Assembly (NCBI RefSeq): GCF_001485475.2
Contig: NZ_DF976999.1
Location: 158,001-222,000, forward strand
Direction: 5' to 3'
DNA from: Tepidanaerobacter syntrophicus
GTDB lineage: Bacteria; Bacillota; Thermosediminibacteria; Thermosediminibacterales; Tepidanaerobacteraceae
Length of the DNA: 64,000 bases
The notes under the pieces are model-generated. The model was not told the DNA's origin and did no database searches. It saw nothing but the letters and a program-made list of their open reading frames with translations. Below, one piece after another: positions 16,492-25,952 of this stretch (the first letter of the stretch is position 1; each line of letters starts with the position of its first letter). The position numbers were made by a program, and so were the translations under genes.

Positions 16492-18354
16492 TCATAAAAC
16501 TTTAATCTCCGTGCCGGGAGATATGGCTTTAAATATTTCTTCCAGGTTTATTCTGTCAGGACAGGATTTAAAGGAGTTATCTCTAAATACTACCTTTAGC
16601 GGCTTAGTTTTAGCTATCTCTTTAACTAATTTTTCATCTACATCTTCATCAAAACATGCCACAAGTGAATCACCTGCTACAAAATGAACTTCTTTGCCGT
16701 AAATCTTTTTTGTTTCAATCGGCAGCGACAGCTCAAGGCCTGCCTCAAGCATTACTTGCGTTAGCAGATCCAAGCCGGTTCTATCTTCTTTTATATTGGA
16801 TTCTAATTGGTCCAAAAGATTTTGGTCAAGTTCATCAGGCCTGTAATATACATCCTTCATGTTTGAAGAATCTACTCTATATACCCTAAAACCATAATCT
16901 ATATCTGCGCCAGTTTCTTCCTTTATCTTCTTTCCTGCACGGCGAATACGTTCTTTGCCTATTTCGGCGATGTTTTTAAAGCCTGCTTTATAGGCCTCGG
17001 ATTTTTCGTCACAAGGCTCAGGCAGTTGAACCATGATGTATTTGCGACCTCCCCCATCCTCTGCATTAAGCTCCATCACTGCATGGGCAGTGGTGGCGGA
17101 GCCGGAGAAGAAGTCGAGGATGAAACAATCGTTACTTGTATAAAGTTCTATAACTCTTTTTATCAATTTTACTGACTTGGGATAATCATAAAATGCTTTA
17201 CCATCAAACAATTTATTTAATTCTTGCTTTGCTTCTTGAGAATGACCTACTTCTTCATACTTCCAAATTGTTAGAGGCGTCATTGTGCTTTTTACTTCTG
17301 ATAAGAATCTTTTTATACTAGGCACATTATTGCCATCCTCCCCAAACCAAATTCTATTGTCTTTAACCATTTCTTCAAATCTTTCTTTAGTATATCTCCA
17401 GCAGTATCCTTCAGGTGGCAATACTTTTCTGCCACTTGGAGTAGTTATTTCATAAACTTTTTCCGGAACTATCGGTCCAACAGATAAATCGCTAGATTTC
17501 CAAGGACCTCTTGGATCATTATCTGGATTTTTGTATCTTTTATCGGCTTCTCCGCTTCTTTCCAAGCCATTGCAAACAAGTTGATCTATGTTTTTAGCAT
17601 ATGACACCATATAATCATGATTTTCAGAAAAATGTTTTTTCAGGTTTACCGGAGCATACGCTCTTTCCCATACCACCGTTGCGACAAAATTCCTCTCCCC
17701 AAATATCTCATCGCAAATCTTCCTGAGATTATGCACTTCATTGTCATCTATAGATATAAATATTACTCCGTCTTCGGATAGCAGGTTTCTGGCAAGTTTT
17801 AATCTTGGATACATCATTGTCAGCCAGTCGCTGTGAAATCTTCCGTTGTATTCGGTGTTTTGAAAGAGCCTGTTGCCGTCTTCATCTACTTGGCCCGATT
17901 CTTCTGCGTATTCATCTTTGTCCTGGGTAAAATTGTCCTTATATATAAAATCTTTACCGGTATTGTAAGGCGGGTCTATGTATATGCATTTTATCTTGTT
18001 TAGGTAGGATTCTTGAAGTAGTTTTAGGACTTCCAGGTTGTCTCCTTCTATATATAGATTCTCTGTATCTTCCCAGCTTACGCTGTCTTCTTTTACCGGT
18101 CTTAGGGTTTTATCTATGGGGGTATTAGCTCTAACAACAGCTTCTTTTTTCCCCGGCCAGGTTAGTTGATATCTCTCCTTGCTGCCTTCAACTATTTCAT
18201 CGCTTAACTCCTGCTGCAAAAGTTCAAAGTCTATGGCATGGGTTATATTGCCATCTTCATCTTTTATTTCTGTGATTACATTAGGAAAGAGTTTACCTAT
18301 TTTTTCTACATTTTCTTTAGTAATATCTTTTGATCTCATTTTTAGTTTCTTCAT
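16492..18354 (-). CDS. mod: Type III Mod, DNA adenine methyltransferase (full length)
   Basis: A 620-residue beta-class methyltransferase. It has an N-terminal cap with LTWPGK, catalytic DPPYNTGKDFIY from 127, a central target-recognition region (about 215-385), the SAM motif FFSGSATTAHAV near 413, and a 108-residue C-terminal domain after YGFRVYRV. Mod sets the recognition sequence for both methylation and Res cutting. The start has AGGAGG 6 bases upstream and overlaps the DUF4391 stop (ATGA). Its 3' methyltransferase block is almost identical in DNA to that of the second mod at 22354-23892, while the central region is not. Confidence 0.92.
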   Translation of the reverse strand: MKKLKMRSKDITKENVEKIGKLFPNVITEIKDEDGNITHAIDFELLQQELSDEIVEGSKERYQLTWPGKKEAVVRANTPIDKTLRPVKEDSVSWEDTENLYIEGDNLEVLKLLQESYLNKIKCIYIDPPYNTGKDFIYKDNFTQDKDEYAEESGQVDEDGNRLFQNTEYNGRFHSDWLTMMYPRLKLARNLLSEDGVIFISIDDNEVHNLRKICDEIFGERNFVATVVWERAYAPVNLKKHFSENHDYMVSYAKNIDQLVCNGLERSGEADKRYKNPDNDPRGPWKSSDLSVGPIVPEKVYEITTPSGRKVLPPEGYCWRYTKERFEEMVKDNRIWFGEDGNNVPSIKRFLSEVKSTMTPLTIWKYEEVGHSQEAKQELNKLFDGKAFYDYPKSVKLIKRVIELYTSNDCFILDFFSGSATTAHAVMELNAEDGGGRKYIMVQLPEPCDEKSEAYKAGFKNIAEIGKERIRRAGKKIKEETGADIDYGFRVYRVDSSNMKDVYYRPDELDQNLLDQLESNIKEDRTGLDLLTQVMLEAGLELSLPIETKKIYGKEVHFVAGDSLVACFDEDVDEKLVKEIAKTKPLKVVFRDNSFKSCPDRINLEEIFKAISPGTEIKVL

Positions 18355-19022
18355 CTGGGACCTCCTAGGTTATTTCTGAGTTCTTTTAACTCTTTTTTCT
18401 TTTTTTGAAGCTGTATGTTTAAATCCACTTTTTTATTAAATTGTTTTTCCCTTTTTATTTTGCCTTCCAGCTTTGATATTTCTTTTTCTAATTGTTCTCG
18501 GATTTGATTTAACTCTATTAGTTCTTCTATATCATCTTCGGGTGTGCTCTCGATAGGAAGCAGCTGTCTTATGATGTTATCGTAGACATCCTTTAAATCA
18601 AGCCCTTTGAGTATATCTATTTTTAATTCATCTTCCTTTATCCAGTCTGATTGATAATAGGAATGGACCACCATTTTATTCTCATCAATTTTATTTCTTT
18701 CTTTATACGCTATGGCAAGCTTTACATTATCATCGTATCTTAAAATATATATTATGGGATACGGGATTGCCCTGTCTATGTTTTCAAGAATTTCCTGTGA
18801 AATGTATTTTTCTTTTAGGCTTATTTCAAATATCTGGATTTCTTCCACATCTTCTGTGGGACCCAAATTTACCGTATCCTTAGATAGCTTATACTTCCAT
18901 GTTATTCTTTCTATTTCATCTGTGAATTTCTTTTCCAGCTTCGTATCTGTTCCTATCTGCTGATAAAATTTGTTTTTCGGTATTCGGCGATTGTACAAGG
19001 CTTTATCAGGTATATTCAGCAT
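18351..19022 (-). CDS. DUF4391 protein of the helicase/type III cassette
   Basis: A 223-residue protein beginning MLNIPDKALYNRRIPKNKFY, the usual DUF4391 start. The middle has IPYPIIYILRYDD, and the C-terminal third (about 165-218) is a charged coiled coil rich in Lys, Glu and Leu. DUF4391 proteins are repeatedly found between a PLD-type helicase and type III Mod/Res genes; their biochemical role is unknown to me. The coiled coil suggests it bridges or caps subunits. It lies four bases after the helicase stop and overlaps mod by four bases. Confidence 0.8.
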   Translation of the reverse strand: MLNIPDKALYNRRIPKNKFYQQIGTDTKLEKKFTDEIERITWKYKLSKDTVNLGPTEDVEEIQIFEISLKEKYISQEILENIDRAIPYPIIYILRYDDNVKLAIAYKERNKIDENKMVVHSYYQSDWIKEDELKIDILKGLDLKDVYDNIIRQLLPIESTPEDDIEELIELNQIREQLEKEISKLEGKIKREKQFNKKVDLNIQLQKKKKELKELRNNLGGPR

Positions 19023-19026
19023 GAAT

Positions 19027-22000
19027 TCACATCTTCCTTATGACTACAAAGGATATAAGTTCAAAATCATCCAGCCCTTTTATGGAATCTAACAGCGCTG
19101 TGGTGCCTCCTGAACTAAAAAGGCTGTCTATATCGGATTCTTGGTTTACATCGATTATGGATTTTATAGCATCTTCTAGTAGTCTGGAATACTTATCCAT
19201 TTTCTTACCATCTCTTGTTTCTTTGTTAAAAGGTCTATATACTTCTTTAATGGGTTTGTTTTTGCCTTTACATCCGCTGCGCAGTACATCTAATATTTTC
19301 TTCACCTTTAGGTGGTTAACGACCACTTCCCCCTCATAATCTATATATACTAAATAAAAGGGATATAGAACATTTTGTTTATTTACATCTATATCATCAT
19401 TTATATTTTTCAAGACAAAGATTACCCCTGGGCTTATCCCTTTTTCTTCATCAGCTTTTATAACCGTATGAAGACCATTAGGAACCTTATCTAAATCTCC
19501 GTTTTCTTTTACAAAACTCACTAAATCCATCCTAAAATCATTTAAGCCCAAATCCGTAATAGATATCCCTGTGTTGATATCTTCTAAATCCAAAACTTCC
19601 TCCTGAAGTTTTTTTAACTGTTCTTTTCTATATTCTAGGTCTGTGGATTGATTAGACAAATAGTTGTCATCTCCGGTTGCCGTCATATTAACTATGACCA
19701 TTCGGTTTTCTACTCGTTCTCTAAGATTTATATATTCATCTAAGCTCATATTAGGCCAAAAATTTACTAGTTGTATTACATCGTTTTTTGAGCCAATGCG
19801 GTCAATTCTTCCAAATCTTTGAGTTATCCGAACCGGATTCCAGTGGATGTCATAGTTAACAAGGTAATCACAATCCTGAAGGTTTTGGCCTTCAGATATG
19901 CAATCGGTGGCTATTAGGATGTCTATTTCTCCTCTTATATGGGGCATAACTAGATTTTTTTCTTTGGATATAGGGGAAAAGCAAGTGATGATAGTATGAA
20001 AATCGTTTTTTAGTTTTAGAGTGTTTTTGTTTGCATCGGAGCCAACGACTTTTGCAGTGTGAAGATTAAACTTCTCCAGAACATATGGAGCTATTTCTTC
20101 GTATAAATAATCGGCCGTATCGGCAAAAGCGGTAAAAATGATTATTTTTTTGTTGCCTTTATTTATTGGATTAGTGATTTTTTCTTTTATTATGTATTTT
20201 AAAGTGGATAATTTTAGGTCATGAGGCGGGGTTATTTTGCTCATTTCTTCCAGCAAGTAGCTTATTATCTCTCTGTCATGAATTAAATCTTCTCGCCATG
20301 AAATCCTGTCCATATCCGAAAGGTTAATTTTTACTTTGTCCCCAATACTGTATTCCTCATCGAGCCAATCATCTTCATCAAGGTTGATATTCTCTATTTC
20401 TTTATACGTCGTAATTTCCTTTGATGCATAGCTGTCAAATTTATCGATTTCTTCAATTGTTGTATCGATGTTATTCAGCATTTTGGACAATGTAATTCTA
20501 AAGGCGTCCACTGAACTTTCCAGCCTTTTTAGTAAATTTATTCTCATTAAGGTCTGCAGGCTTCGCTCTCTGTCTGATTGTTTTAAACTGCCTAAGCCGC
20601 CTTTGACAATAGTATCATATATGCTTTCATAAAAAGACATTTTGCTGGGTAAAATATAATTAAATGGTGCATAAAAACTTAAATTTAACTTTGATAATTC
20701 CTTGTATATTTCATTATAGCTTATGACATCCGAGCGTTGTGTGAGATTGCAAAAATGAGATATGGGCTTTAGACGCTTGGGAAATCTGCCTATTTCGTCT
20801 ACATTATAGTATTTTTGAATATGCTTTCGAGATCGTGCTATTGTAAGACTGTCCAGTAGTTCGAAAAAATCAAAATCTAGCATACTCAAAAGGGTCTCTG
20901 TAGTTCTTTCGGAAGTAGGCATCTTTGACCATTTATTAAAAGAGTACTGGGCTCTTTTAAAAATGTCATCAATGTCGCGTTTCGTATTTAACTTCGCATT
21001 TATATTTGAAGGGTTCCCTTCATAGACCAAGGCTAGTTGGTTTTTTAAATCATTGAACCTATTGTTGACAGGTGTTGCCGAAAGCATTAAGACATCAGTT
21101 TTAACACCGGTTTTGATTACTTTTCTCATAAGTCTTTGGTATCTGGTTTCCCTGCCTTTTATGGGGTCATTGTTTCTAAAGTTGTGGGATTCGTCAATTA
21201 CCAATAAATCATAATTGCCCCAATTAAGTCTTTCAAGACTAATGCCGTTAGTGTAGCCGCCATCTCTAGACAAATCTGTATGATAGAGAACATCATAGTT
21301 GAATCTGTCTTTGTGTAATATATTATTGGTATAGTTTTCTCTGTAGGTAAGCCAGTTTTCCGCAATTTTTTTAGGACATAGCACCAATACATTTTTATTT
21401 CGCAGTTCATAATATTTTATAACTCCTAAAGCAGTAAAGGTCTTGCCCAAACCTACACTATCAGCCAATATACATCCATGGTATTTTTGCAGTTTATTGA
21501 TAATACCTATAACGGCATCTTTTTGGAAATTATAAAGTCTATTCCAAATTTCTGTTTCTTTGAATCCGGTAGATTCATTCGGGAGTAAGTCTTCGGTAAT
21601 ATCTTCCAAAAATTCATTGAAGATATTATATAATATTACAAAATAAATAAATTCCGGAGGATTTTCTTTATACACCGTCGATATGTATTCCACCACTTCC
21701 TCTGTTATATCTTCCATTTTATCATCATCGTTCCAAACCTGTTCAAACAAATCCAGGTAAGCTTTTGTAGCAGAATAATCATCAATCTTAGTGACAATAT
21801 TTGATAAATTATTCCCCCGTTCAAATCCCAAATCTACTGTAGTAAAGCCCTGAATTGGCATATATGTTATTTTTCCATCATCATTTTCGATATTCATAAA
21901 ACCTTGCAAAAAAGCATTTGTTTTATTTGATTTAAAAATTACTTTTCGCCTTATCCAATCACTGCATTCTCGTGCTATGGCTTTTTGTGCGAGTTCATTC

Positions 22001-22275
22001 TTTAGCTTTATTTCATATTCTGTACCATATATACTTCTTTCCCTGTTTAGTTTCGGTATGTAAAACTCCCGCTGTTCTTTTTCTATTTTATCTTTTATAA
22101 AGGTGGGAGAATTGAATATAAATCTTAACTCCTCTATCTGCTCCAATTCTTTTTTTAGTGACTCATAGGCATATATGGAAAAACATGAAGCAGCAATTGA
22201 TACTTTTGAACCTCTTTTGATGGTATGTTTTAAATCATCACCGAGTAGTTTCTTTATATTATTAATGACCTCCAC
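19027..22275 (-). CDS. Large SNF2/SF2 helicase with PLD-like N-terminus
   Basis: About 1,082 residues. The first 60 resemble the phospholipase-D-like cap of defence helicases (VSIAASCFSIYAYESLKKEL), but no HKD catalytic motif is visible. The motor shows SVGLGKTFTAL near 270, DESHNFRNND near 360, LSATPVNN, and QRFGRIDRIGSK near 820. GTG 22275 follows GAGGTG by 7 bases and fits the family start better than the ATGs at 22299 or 22290. It probably translocates on DNA as part of the same defence operon as DUF4391, Mod and Res. The relation to classical two-subunit type III enzymes is unclear. Confidence 0.85.
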   Translation of the reverse strand: MEVINNIKKLLGDDLKHTIKRGSKVSIAASCFSIYAYESLKKELEQIEELRFIFNSPTFIKDKIEKEQREFYIPKLNRERSIYGTEYEIKLKNELAQKAIARECSDWIRRKVIFKSNKTNAFLQGFMNIENDDGKITYMPIQGFTTVDLGFERGNNLSNIVTKIDDYSATKAYLDLFEQVWNDDDKMEDITEEVVEYISTVYKENPPEFIYFVILYNIFNEFLEDITEDLLPNESTGFKETEIWNRLYNFQKDAVIGIINKLQKYHGCILADSVGLGKTFTALGVIKYYELRNKNVLVLCPKKIAENWLTYRENYTNNILHKDRFNYDVLYHTDLSRDGGYTNGISLERLNWGNYDLLVIDESHNFRNNDPIKGRETRYQRLMRKVIKTGVKTDVLMLSATPVNNRFNDLKNQLALVYEGNPSNINAKLNTKRDIDDIFKRAQYSFNKWSKMPTSERTTETLLSMLDFDFFELLDSLTIARSRKHIQKYYNVDEIGRFPKRLKPISHFCNLTQRSDVISYNEIYKELSKLNLSFYAPFNYILPSKMSFYESIYDTIVKGGLGSLKQSDRERSLQTLMRINLLKRLESSVDAFRITLSKMLNNIDTTIEEIDKFDSYASKEITTYKEIENINLDEDDWLDEEYSIGDKVKINLSDMDRISWREDLIHDREIISYLLEEMSKITPPHDLKLSTLKYIIKEKITNPINKGNKKIIIFTAFADTADYLYEEIAPYVLEKFNLHTAKVVGSDANKNTLKLKNDFHTIITCFSPISKEKNLVMPHIRGEIDILIATDCISEGQNLQDCDYLVNYDIHWNPVRITQRFGRIDRIGSKNDVIQLVNFWPNMSLDEYINLRERVENRMVIVNMTATGDDNYLSNQSTDLEYRKEQLKKLQEEVLDLEDINTGISITDLGLNDFRMDLVSFVKENGDLDKVPNGLHTVIKADEEKGISPGVIFVLKNINDDIDVNKQNVLYPFYLVYIDYEGEVVVNHLKVKKILDVLRSGCKGKNKPIKEVYRPFNKETRDGKKMDKYSRLLEDAIKSIIDVNQESDIDSLFSSGGTTALLDSIKGLDDFELISFVVIRKM

Positions 22276-22353
22276 GTGTAAACACCTCATGCAATTCAAT
22301 TCATATATTTTATTCTACAATTGAGTAGCTTTTTCCTTCAGTCATGTTAAATT

Positions 22354-23892
22354 TTAGTCTGTGGTAATTCTATATACCCTAAAACCATAATCTATATCTG
22401 CGCCGGTTTCTTCCTTTATCTTCTTTCCTGCACGGCGAATACGTTCTTTGCCTATTTCGGCTATTGTTTCGTAACCTGCTTTATAGGCCTCGGATTTTTC
22501 GTCACAAGGCTCAGGCAGCTGCACCATTATGTATTTGCGGCATCCGCCATCCTCTGCATTAAGCTCCATCACCGCATGGGCAGTGGTGGCAGAGCCGGAG
22601 AAGAAGTCGAGGACGATTTCGTTTTCAAGATAAAACATCTTTAATAGATATTTTAGCAGTGCCACAGGTTTTGGAAAAGAAAACACGGCTTTGCCGAATA
22701 ATTTTCGCATCTCTCGATTTGCATGAATATTGAGAATGCTCTCCTCGAACCCGATATGATTTTTATAAGGCTTAGTTCTTGTAATTTTGTTGCCCTTATT
22801 GTCTAGTTTTTCATATACTTTGTTATATACATTCCACCTGCCGCCCCGCCCCTTCTTCACCACTATGTATCCGTTTTTAATTCCCCACTCTACTTTTGCT
22901 TTGCTCCACACCCACCGCCACCCGTCATTAGACTGTTTTGTGCGGCCATTTGGAAAAACTAAAGTCCCATCAGGTGCTTTTATGCCAAAATCCATACTTT
23001 CCACATATCCCTTGCTGCCTCTATCCAGTTTTTCAAGCTTGTAGCCCCCTCTTTCTTTAAAATGTTCATCTTTGTATTTAAATTTTCCATCATAAGCGTC
23101 TATCTCTTTATTGTTAAACCTTACATCTTCCACATTTTTCGCATAGGCTAAAATGTATTCAGTTTCTATAATCACATATTTAGAGTCATTGCCTGAGCCT
23201 TTTGATTTTCGCCAAATGAAATTTGCTATAAAGTTTTTCTCGCCGAAAATTTCATTGCAGATTTTGCGCAAGTTGCACTCCTCTTTGTCGTCAATGCTTA
23301 TAAAAATTACTCCATCGTTTTTAAGTAAGGCTCGAGCCACTTTTAGCCTAGGGTATATCATGGTAAGCCAGCTGCTGTGATACCTGCCGTCGCGATCGGC
23401 GTTTTGTGTATCATCTTCGCCCCTAGTTTTTCCGGCTTTTTGTGCATACTCCTCTTTTCCTAATATAAATTTGTCTTTATATATAAAATCTTTGCCGGTA
23501 TTGTAAGGCGGGTCAATATAAATGAACTTTATTTTACCTGCATGCGACTTTTGTAGGAGCTTCAAGGTTTCCAGATTGTCTCCTTCTATATAAATATTTT
23601 CTGTGGCTTCCCAATTTAGGCTGTCTTCTTTTATAGGTCTTAGCATCTTATCTGCAGGACTGTTTGCAATAGTAAGTGCTTCTTCTCTTCCGGGCCACGT
23701 CAAAAGGTATCTTTTGCTATCGCTTTTTACTACCGTATCCCCCAGTTCTTCTCTAAGCTTTTCAAAATCTATAACTTGTCTTATACTGCCTTCTTCATCT
23801 TTTACCTTTTCAACAACATTTGGAAAAAGTTTCCCTAGCTTTTCTATCTTGAAATTTATTTCTTCATCTCCTGTTATATCAAGCTTTTTCAA
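22354..23892 (-). CDS. Second type III Mod paralogue lacking the C-terminal domain
   Basis: A 512-residue beta-class methyltransferase. It has the same cap and DPPYNTGKDFIYKD from 127 as the downstream Mod, a completely different central recognition region (about 215-370), then FFSGSATTAHAV and a stop right after YGFRVYRI. The last 108 residues of the full Mod are absent. The catalytic motifs are intact, so it may still methylate DNA, but it probably cannot assemble with Res if that tail is the contact surface (inference). It lies 22 bases after the upstream methyltransferase and 78 before the helicase start, in one apparent operon. Confidence 0.87.
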   Translation of the reverse strand: MKKLDITGDEEINFKIEKLGKLFPNVVEKVKDEEGSIRQVIDFEKLREELGDTVVKSDSKRYLLTWPGREEALTIANSPADKMLRPIKEDSLNWEATENIYIEGDNLETLKLLQKSHAGKIKFIYIDPPYNTGKDFIYKDKFILGKEEYAQKAGKTRGEDDTQNADRDGRYHSSWLTMIYPRLKVARALLKNDGVIFISIDDKEECNLRKICNEIFGEKNFIANFIWRKSKGSGNDSKYVIIETEYILAYAKNVEDVRFNNKEIDAYDGKFKYKDEHFKERGGYKLEKLDRGSKGYVESMDFGIKAPDGTLVFPNGRTKQSNDGWRWVWSKAKVEWGIKNGYIVVKKGRGGRWNVYNKVYEKLDNKGNKITRTKPYKNHIGFEESILNIHANREMRKLFGKAVFSFPKPVALLKYLLKMFYLENEIVLDFFSGSATTAHAVMELNAEDGGCRKYIMVQLPEPCDEKSEAYKAGYETIAEIGKERIRRAGKKIKEETGADIDYGFRVYRITTD

Positions 23893-23913
23893 GCGTTAAA
23901 CCCCCTATGTCAT

Positions 23914-25140
23914 CTAATCTTTAACAAAAAGTACAATTCTATTGGTGTTAGTTCCCGATTTATTATTTCCGATTCCCCAGATATTCGATGTCTTTGTAAA
24001 CTCTTGAAGGTTTATTAATATACCTTGACAGCAAAAGCCGGCCTTCTGTCCGAGGGGCACCACATATTCATCAAGTTTTATCTTGCCGCCCTTTACTTCG
24101 CCAACTTCAAAGGCCACCCATCCGCCTTTTTTTGTTATGCGGTAAAGCTCGTAAAAAACTTCTTCCATTACGCAAGACCATTCTTGAATATTTTTTGACA
24201 TAGTAATAGTATTTGCAACCTTTTTTGCATCTATACCATTAAACCAGCACCGAAGCCAATTGTCGCTGTCATATTGGACCACATCTAAAAAGGGCGGAGA
24301 TGTAACCGTAAGGCTTACTGACTCATTAGGAATTTGCGGGGTGCGCCTTGCATCTTCGCTGAGGAAAAGAGCGCTATTGCCTGTTTTTCGTAAATTTAGT
24401 ATTTCTTGTTCCTTTATATTTCGAATCAGGCTTTTGGTTTTTTTCATTATGAGTTTTTTTGTATCTCTATATTCCGGTTTTTGATTCCTCTTTGCGTTTA
24501 TAAGTTGCTGTCTTTCGGCAGTTACAGCTTGATTGGGCGGTAGGGTGTAAACAGAGAAAAAACCGGGGGAATGTCCTGTCAGCCGGTTTGTAGCCACCAT
24601 TCTTATCCATAAGTCGACAATATCTTCCTTCTTCTCTGATTCTCTTTGTTTTAAATAGTTTTTAAGTGACACAATTTCTGCCTCTGTTTTTGGATGGTAA
24701 AACATCGAAAGATCGATATCTGCACGAAGTTTCGTGTCATATGTGATATTTTCAAGCCTTTCTTTTACTTCTATAACATTCGGCACAAAAAAACGCGGCA
24801 GTGTAAGGATTCGGCTTAAAGGGTTTATGTCATTTGAAACGATATTTCTGCCCAAAATCCCTGCTTCAATTGCTGTAGTTCCTCTTCCGGAAAAGGGATC
24901 GTAGACAATGTCGCCTTCTTGTGTAAGAAGATTTATAAAAAACCGGGGCAGCTGCGGCTTAAAACATGCCCTATAGGATATTTCATGAATAGAAGACGCC
25001 TGTCTTTGCTTAGATGTCCAGAATTCGTTTGTATAAACAGGTATTTTATTGCCATTAATATTTATATATTCGGTTTTTGTTTTTGAGGTTAAAACAAAAT
25101 CTTTAATATATCGCGCTGCATCACGGGGGCTATGTGACAA
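23914..25140 (-). CDS. Stand-alone DNA methyltransferase (probable N4-cytosine type)
   Basis: A 408-residue methyltransferase with motif I DPFSGRGTT at 81-89 and motif IV TSPPFLDVVQYD near 280. The SPP motif in this order is typical of N4-cytosine enzymes. The insertion between the two motifs probably recognises the target. The TTG start has GAGGTGA 5 bases upstream. It leads the minus-strand operon that continues with mod2, helicase, DUF4391, mod and res. It could be an extra protective methylase for that system or an independent orphan. No endonuclease gene is adjacent. Confidence 0.82.
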   Translation of the reverse strand: MSHSPRDAARYIKDFVLTSKTKTEYININGNKIPVYTNEFWTSKQRQASSIHEISYRACFKPQLPRFFINLLTQEGDIVYDPFSGRGTTAIEAGILGRNIVSNDINPLSRILTLPRFFVPNVIEVKERLENITYDTKLRADIDLSMFYHPKTEAEIVSLKNYLKQRESEKKEDIVDLWIRMVATNRLTGHSPGFFSVYTLPPNQAVTAERQQLINAKRNQKPEYRDTKKLIMKKTKSLIRNIKEQEILNLRKTGNSALFLSEDARRTPQIPNESVSLTVTSPPFLDVVQYDSDNWLRCWFNGIDAKKVANTITMSKNIQEWSCVMEEVFYELYRITKKGGWVAFEVGEVKGGKIKLDEYVVPLGQKAGFCCQGILINLQEFTKTSNIWGIGNNKSGTNTNRIVLFVKD

Positions 25141-25217
25141 TTATTTCACCTCGCTAGGTTTATTACATTTATTATACTGGTTTTTAGATTATTTTATATG
25201 ACAAAAAGTACAATTAA

Positions 25218-25245
25218 AAACCGCTGGCATTAAATGCGGCGGTTT
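25218..25245 (-). terminator. Terminator after csrA
   Basis: Hairpin with arms AAACCGC/GCGGTTT, followed on the minus strand by a T-run. It ends the flagellar/csrA operon and marks the border of the defence island. Confidence 0.75.
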
Positions 25246-25249
25246 AAAA

Positions 25250-25495
25250 TCACCCATTATGGGAATTTTCTTCTTTAAGGTTCTTTAACAGCTTATCGAA
25301 GGCTGCTTTCCCAGCGCTTGCGGCCATTTTGTTTTCGCGGCTGATATCCTCGTAAAGCTCTTGTCTGAGCACTTTCATAGATTTAGGGGCATCTATTCCT
25401 ATTTTTACTCTATCGCCTTCTATTTCAAAAATCTTAATGACGATATCGTTTCCTATAAGTATGCCTTCTCCGCTCTTTCTTGTAAGAATCAGCAA
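25250..25495 (-). CDS. csrA: CsrA, carbon storage regulator / translational repressor
   Basis: An 81-residue RNA-binding protein. With TTG 25495 as start it begins MLILTRKSGEGILIGNDI, the exact family pattern. A GTG at 25504 would add three residues but sits right on the ribosome-binding site. CsrA blocks flagellin mRNA translation and is held by FliW. The C-terminal tail (about 60-81) is charged and slightly longer than usual. It overlaps the fliW stop by 7 bases, so the antagonist pair is translationally coupled. Confidence 0.95.
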   Translation of the reverse strand: MLILTRKSGEGILIGNDIVIKIFEIEGDRVKIGIDAPKSMKVLRQELYEDISRENKMAASAGKAAFDKLLKNLKEENSHNG

Positions 25496-25938
25496 GACTT
25501 GCACCGCCTATCGTCGTGTATTCGGCGAATATCAAGAGGTTGGCGGATGCTGTAATCGGCATTTTCTGCAATTAGCTGATCTGCCAGGCGTTCTGAAACA
25601 TTTATGATTATCGGTGCTTTCAAGTTTACTGTAATTGTGCTTGTATCTTGGGATATAGTAATTACGCAGAGCGCCAATGCTTCTTCAGCTGATGATATTT
25701 TTAATCTTTTAAGGTCTTCTTCGGATATTTCAGGCGCATAGTCAGGATAGAAACTATAGGGATTTACTACCGGCAGTGCTATCTGAGGTTCATCTACTGA
25801 TTGTATCCATTTTATAACATCACTTTCGGGATGATCCAATATTATATATTTCTTATAATCCTCAAGGCCCAATATCCCATTAAGAAAAGTTATTACCTTT
25901 TCATCGTTTAAATTGTTCAAACAAGCATTAATCGTCAT
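25489..25938 (-). CDS. fliW: FliW, flagellar assembly factor and CsrA antagonist
   Basis: A 149-residue protein with the FliW pattern FLNGILGLEDYKKYIILDHP early on, then PYSFYPDYAPEIS and a C-terminal VNLKAPIIINVSERLADQLI. FliW binds either flagellin or CsrA, coupling flagellin secretion to its translation. It sits between DUF6470 and csrA as in Bacillus. The end is rich in Arg and Cys (RRIHDDRRCKSC), in the region that overlaps csrA. Confidence 0.93.
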   Translation of the reverse strand: MTINACLNNLNDEKVITFLNGILGLEDYKKYIILDHPESDVIKWIQSVDEPQIALPVVNPYSFYPDYAPEISEEDLKRLKISSAEEALALCVITISQDTSTITVNLKAPIIINVSERLADQLIAENADYSIRQPLDIRRIHDDRRCKSC

Positions 25939-25952
25939 TTTTAAGGCACATC

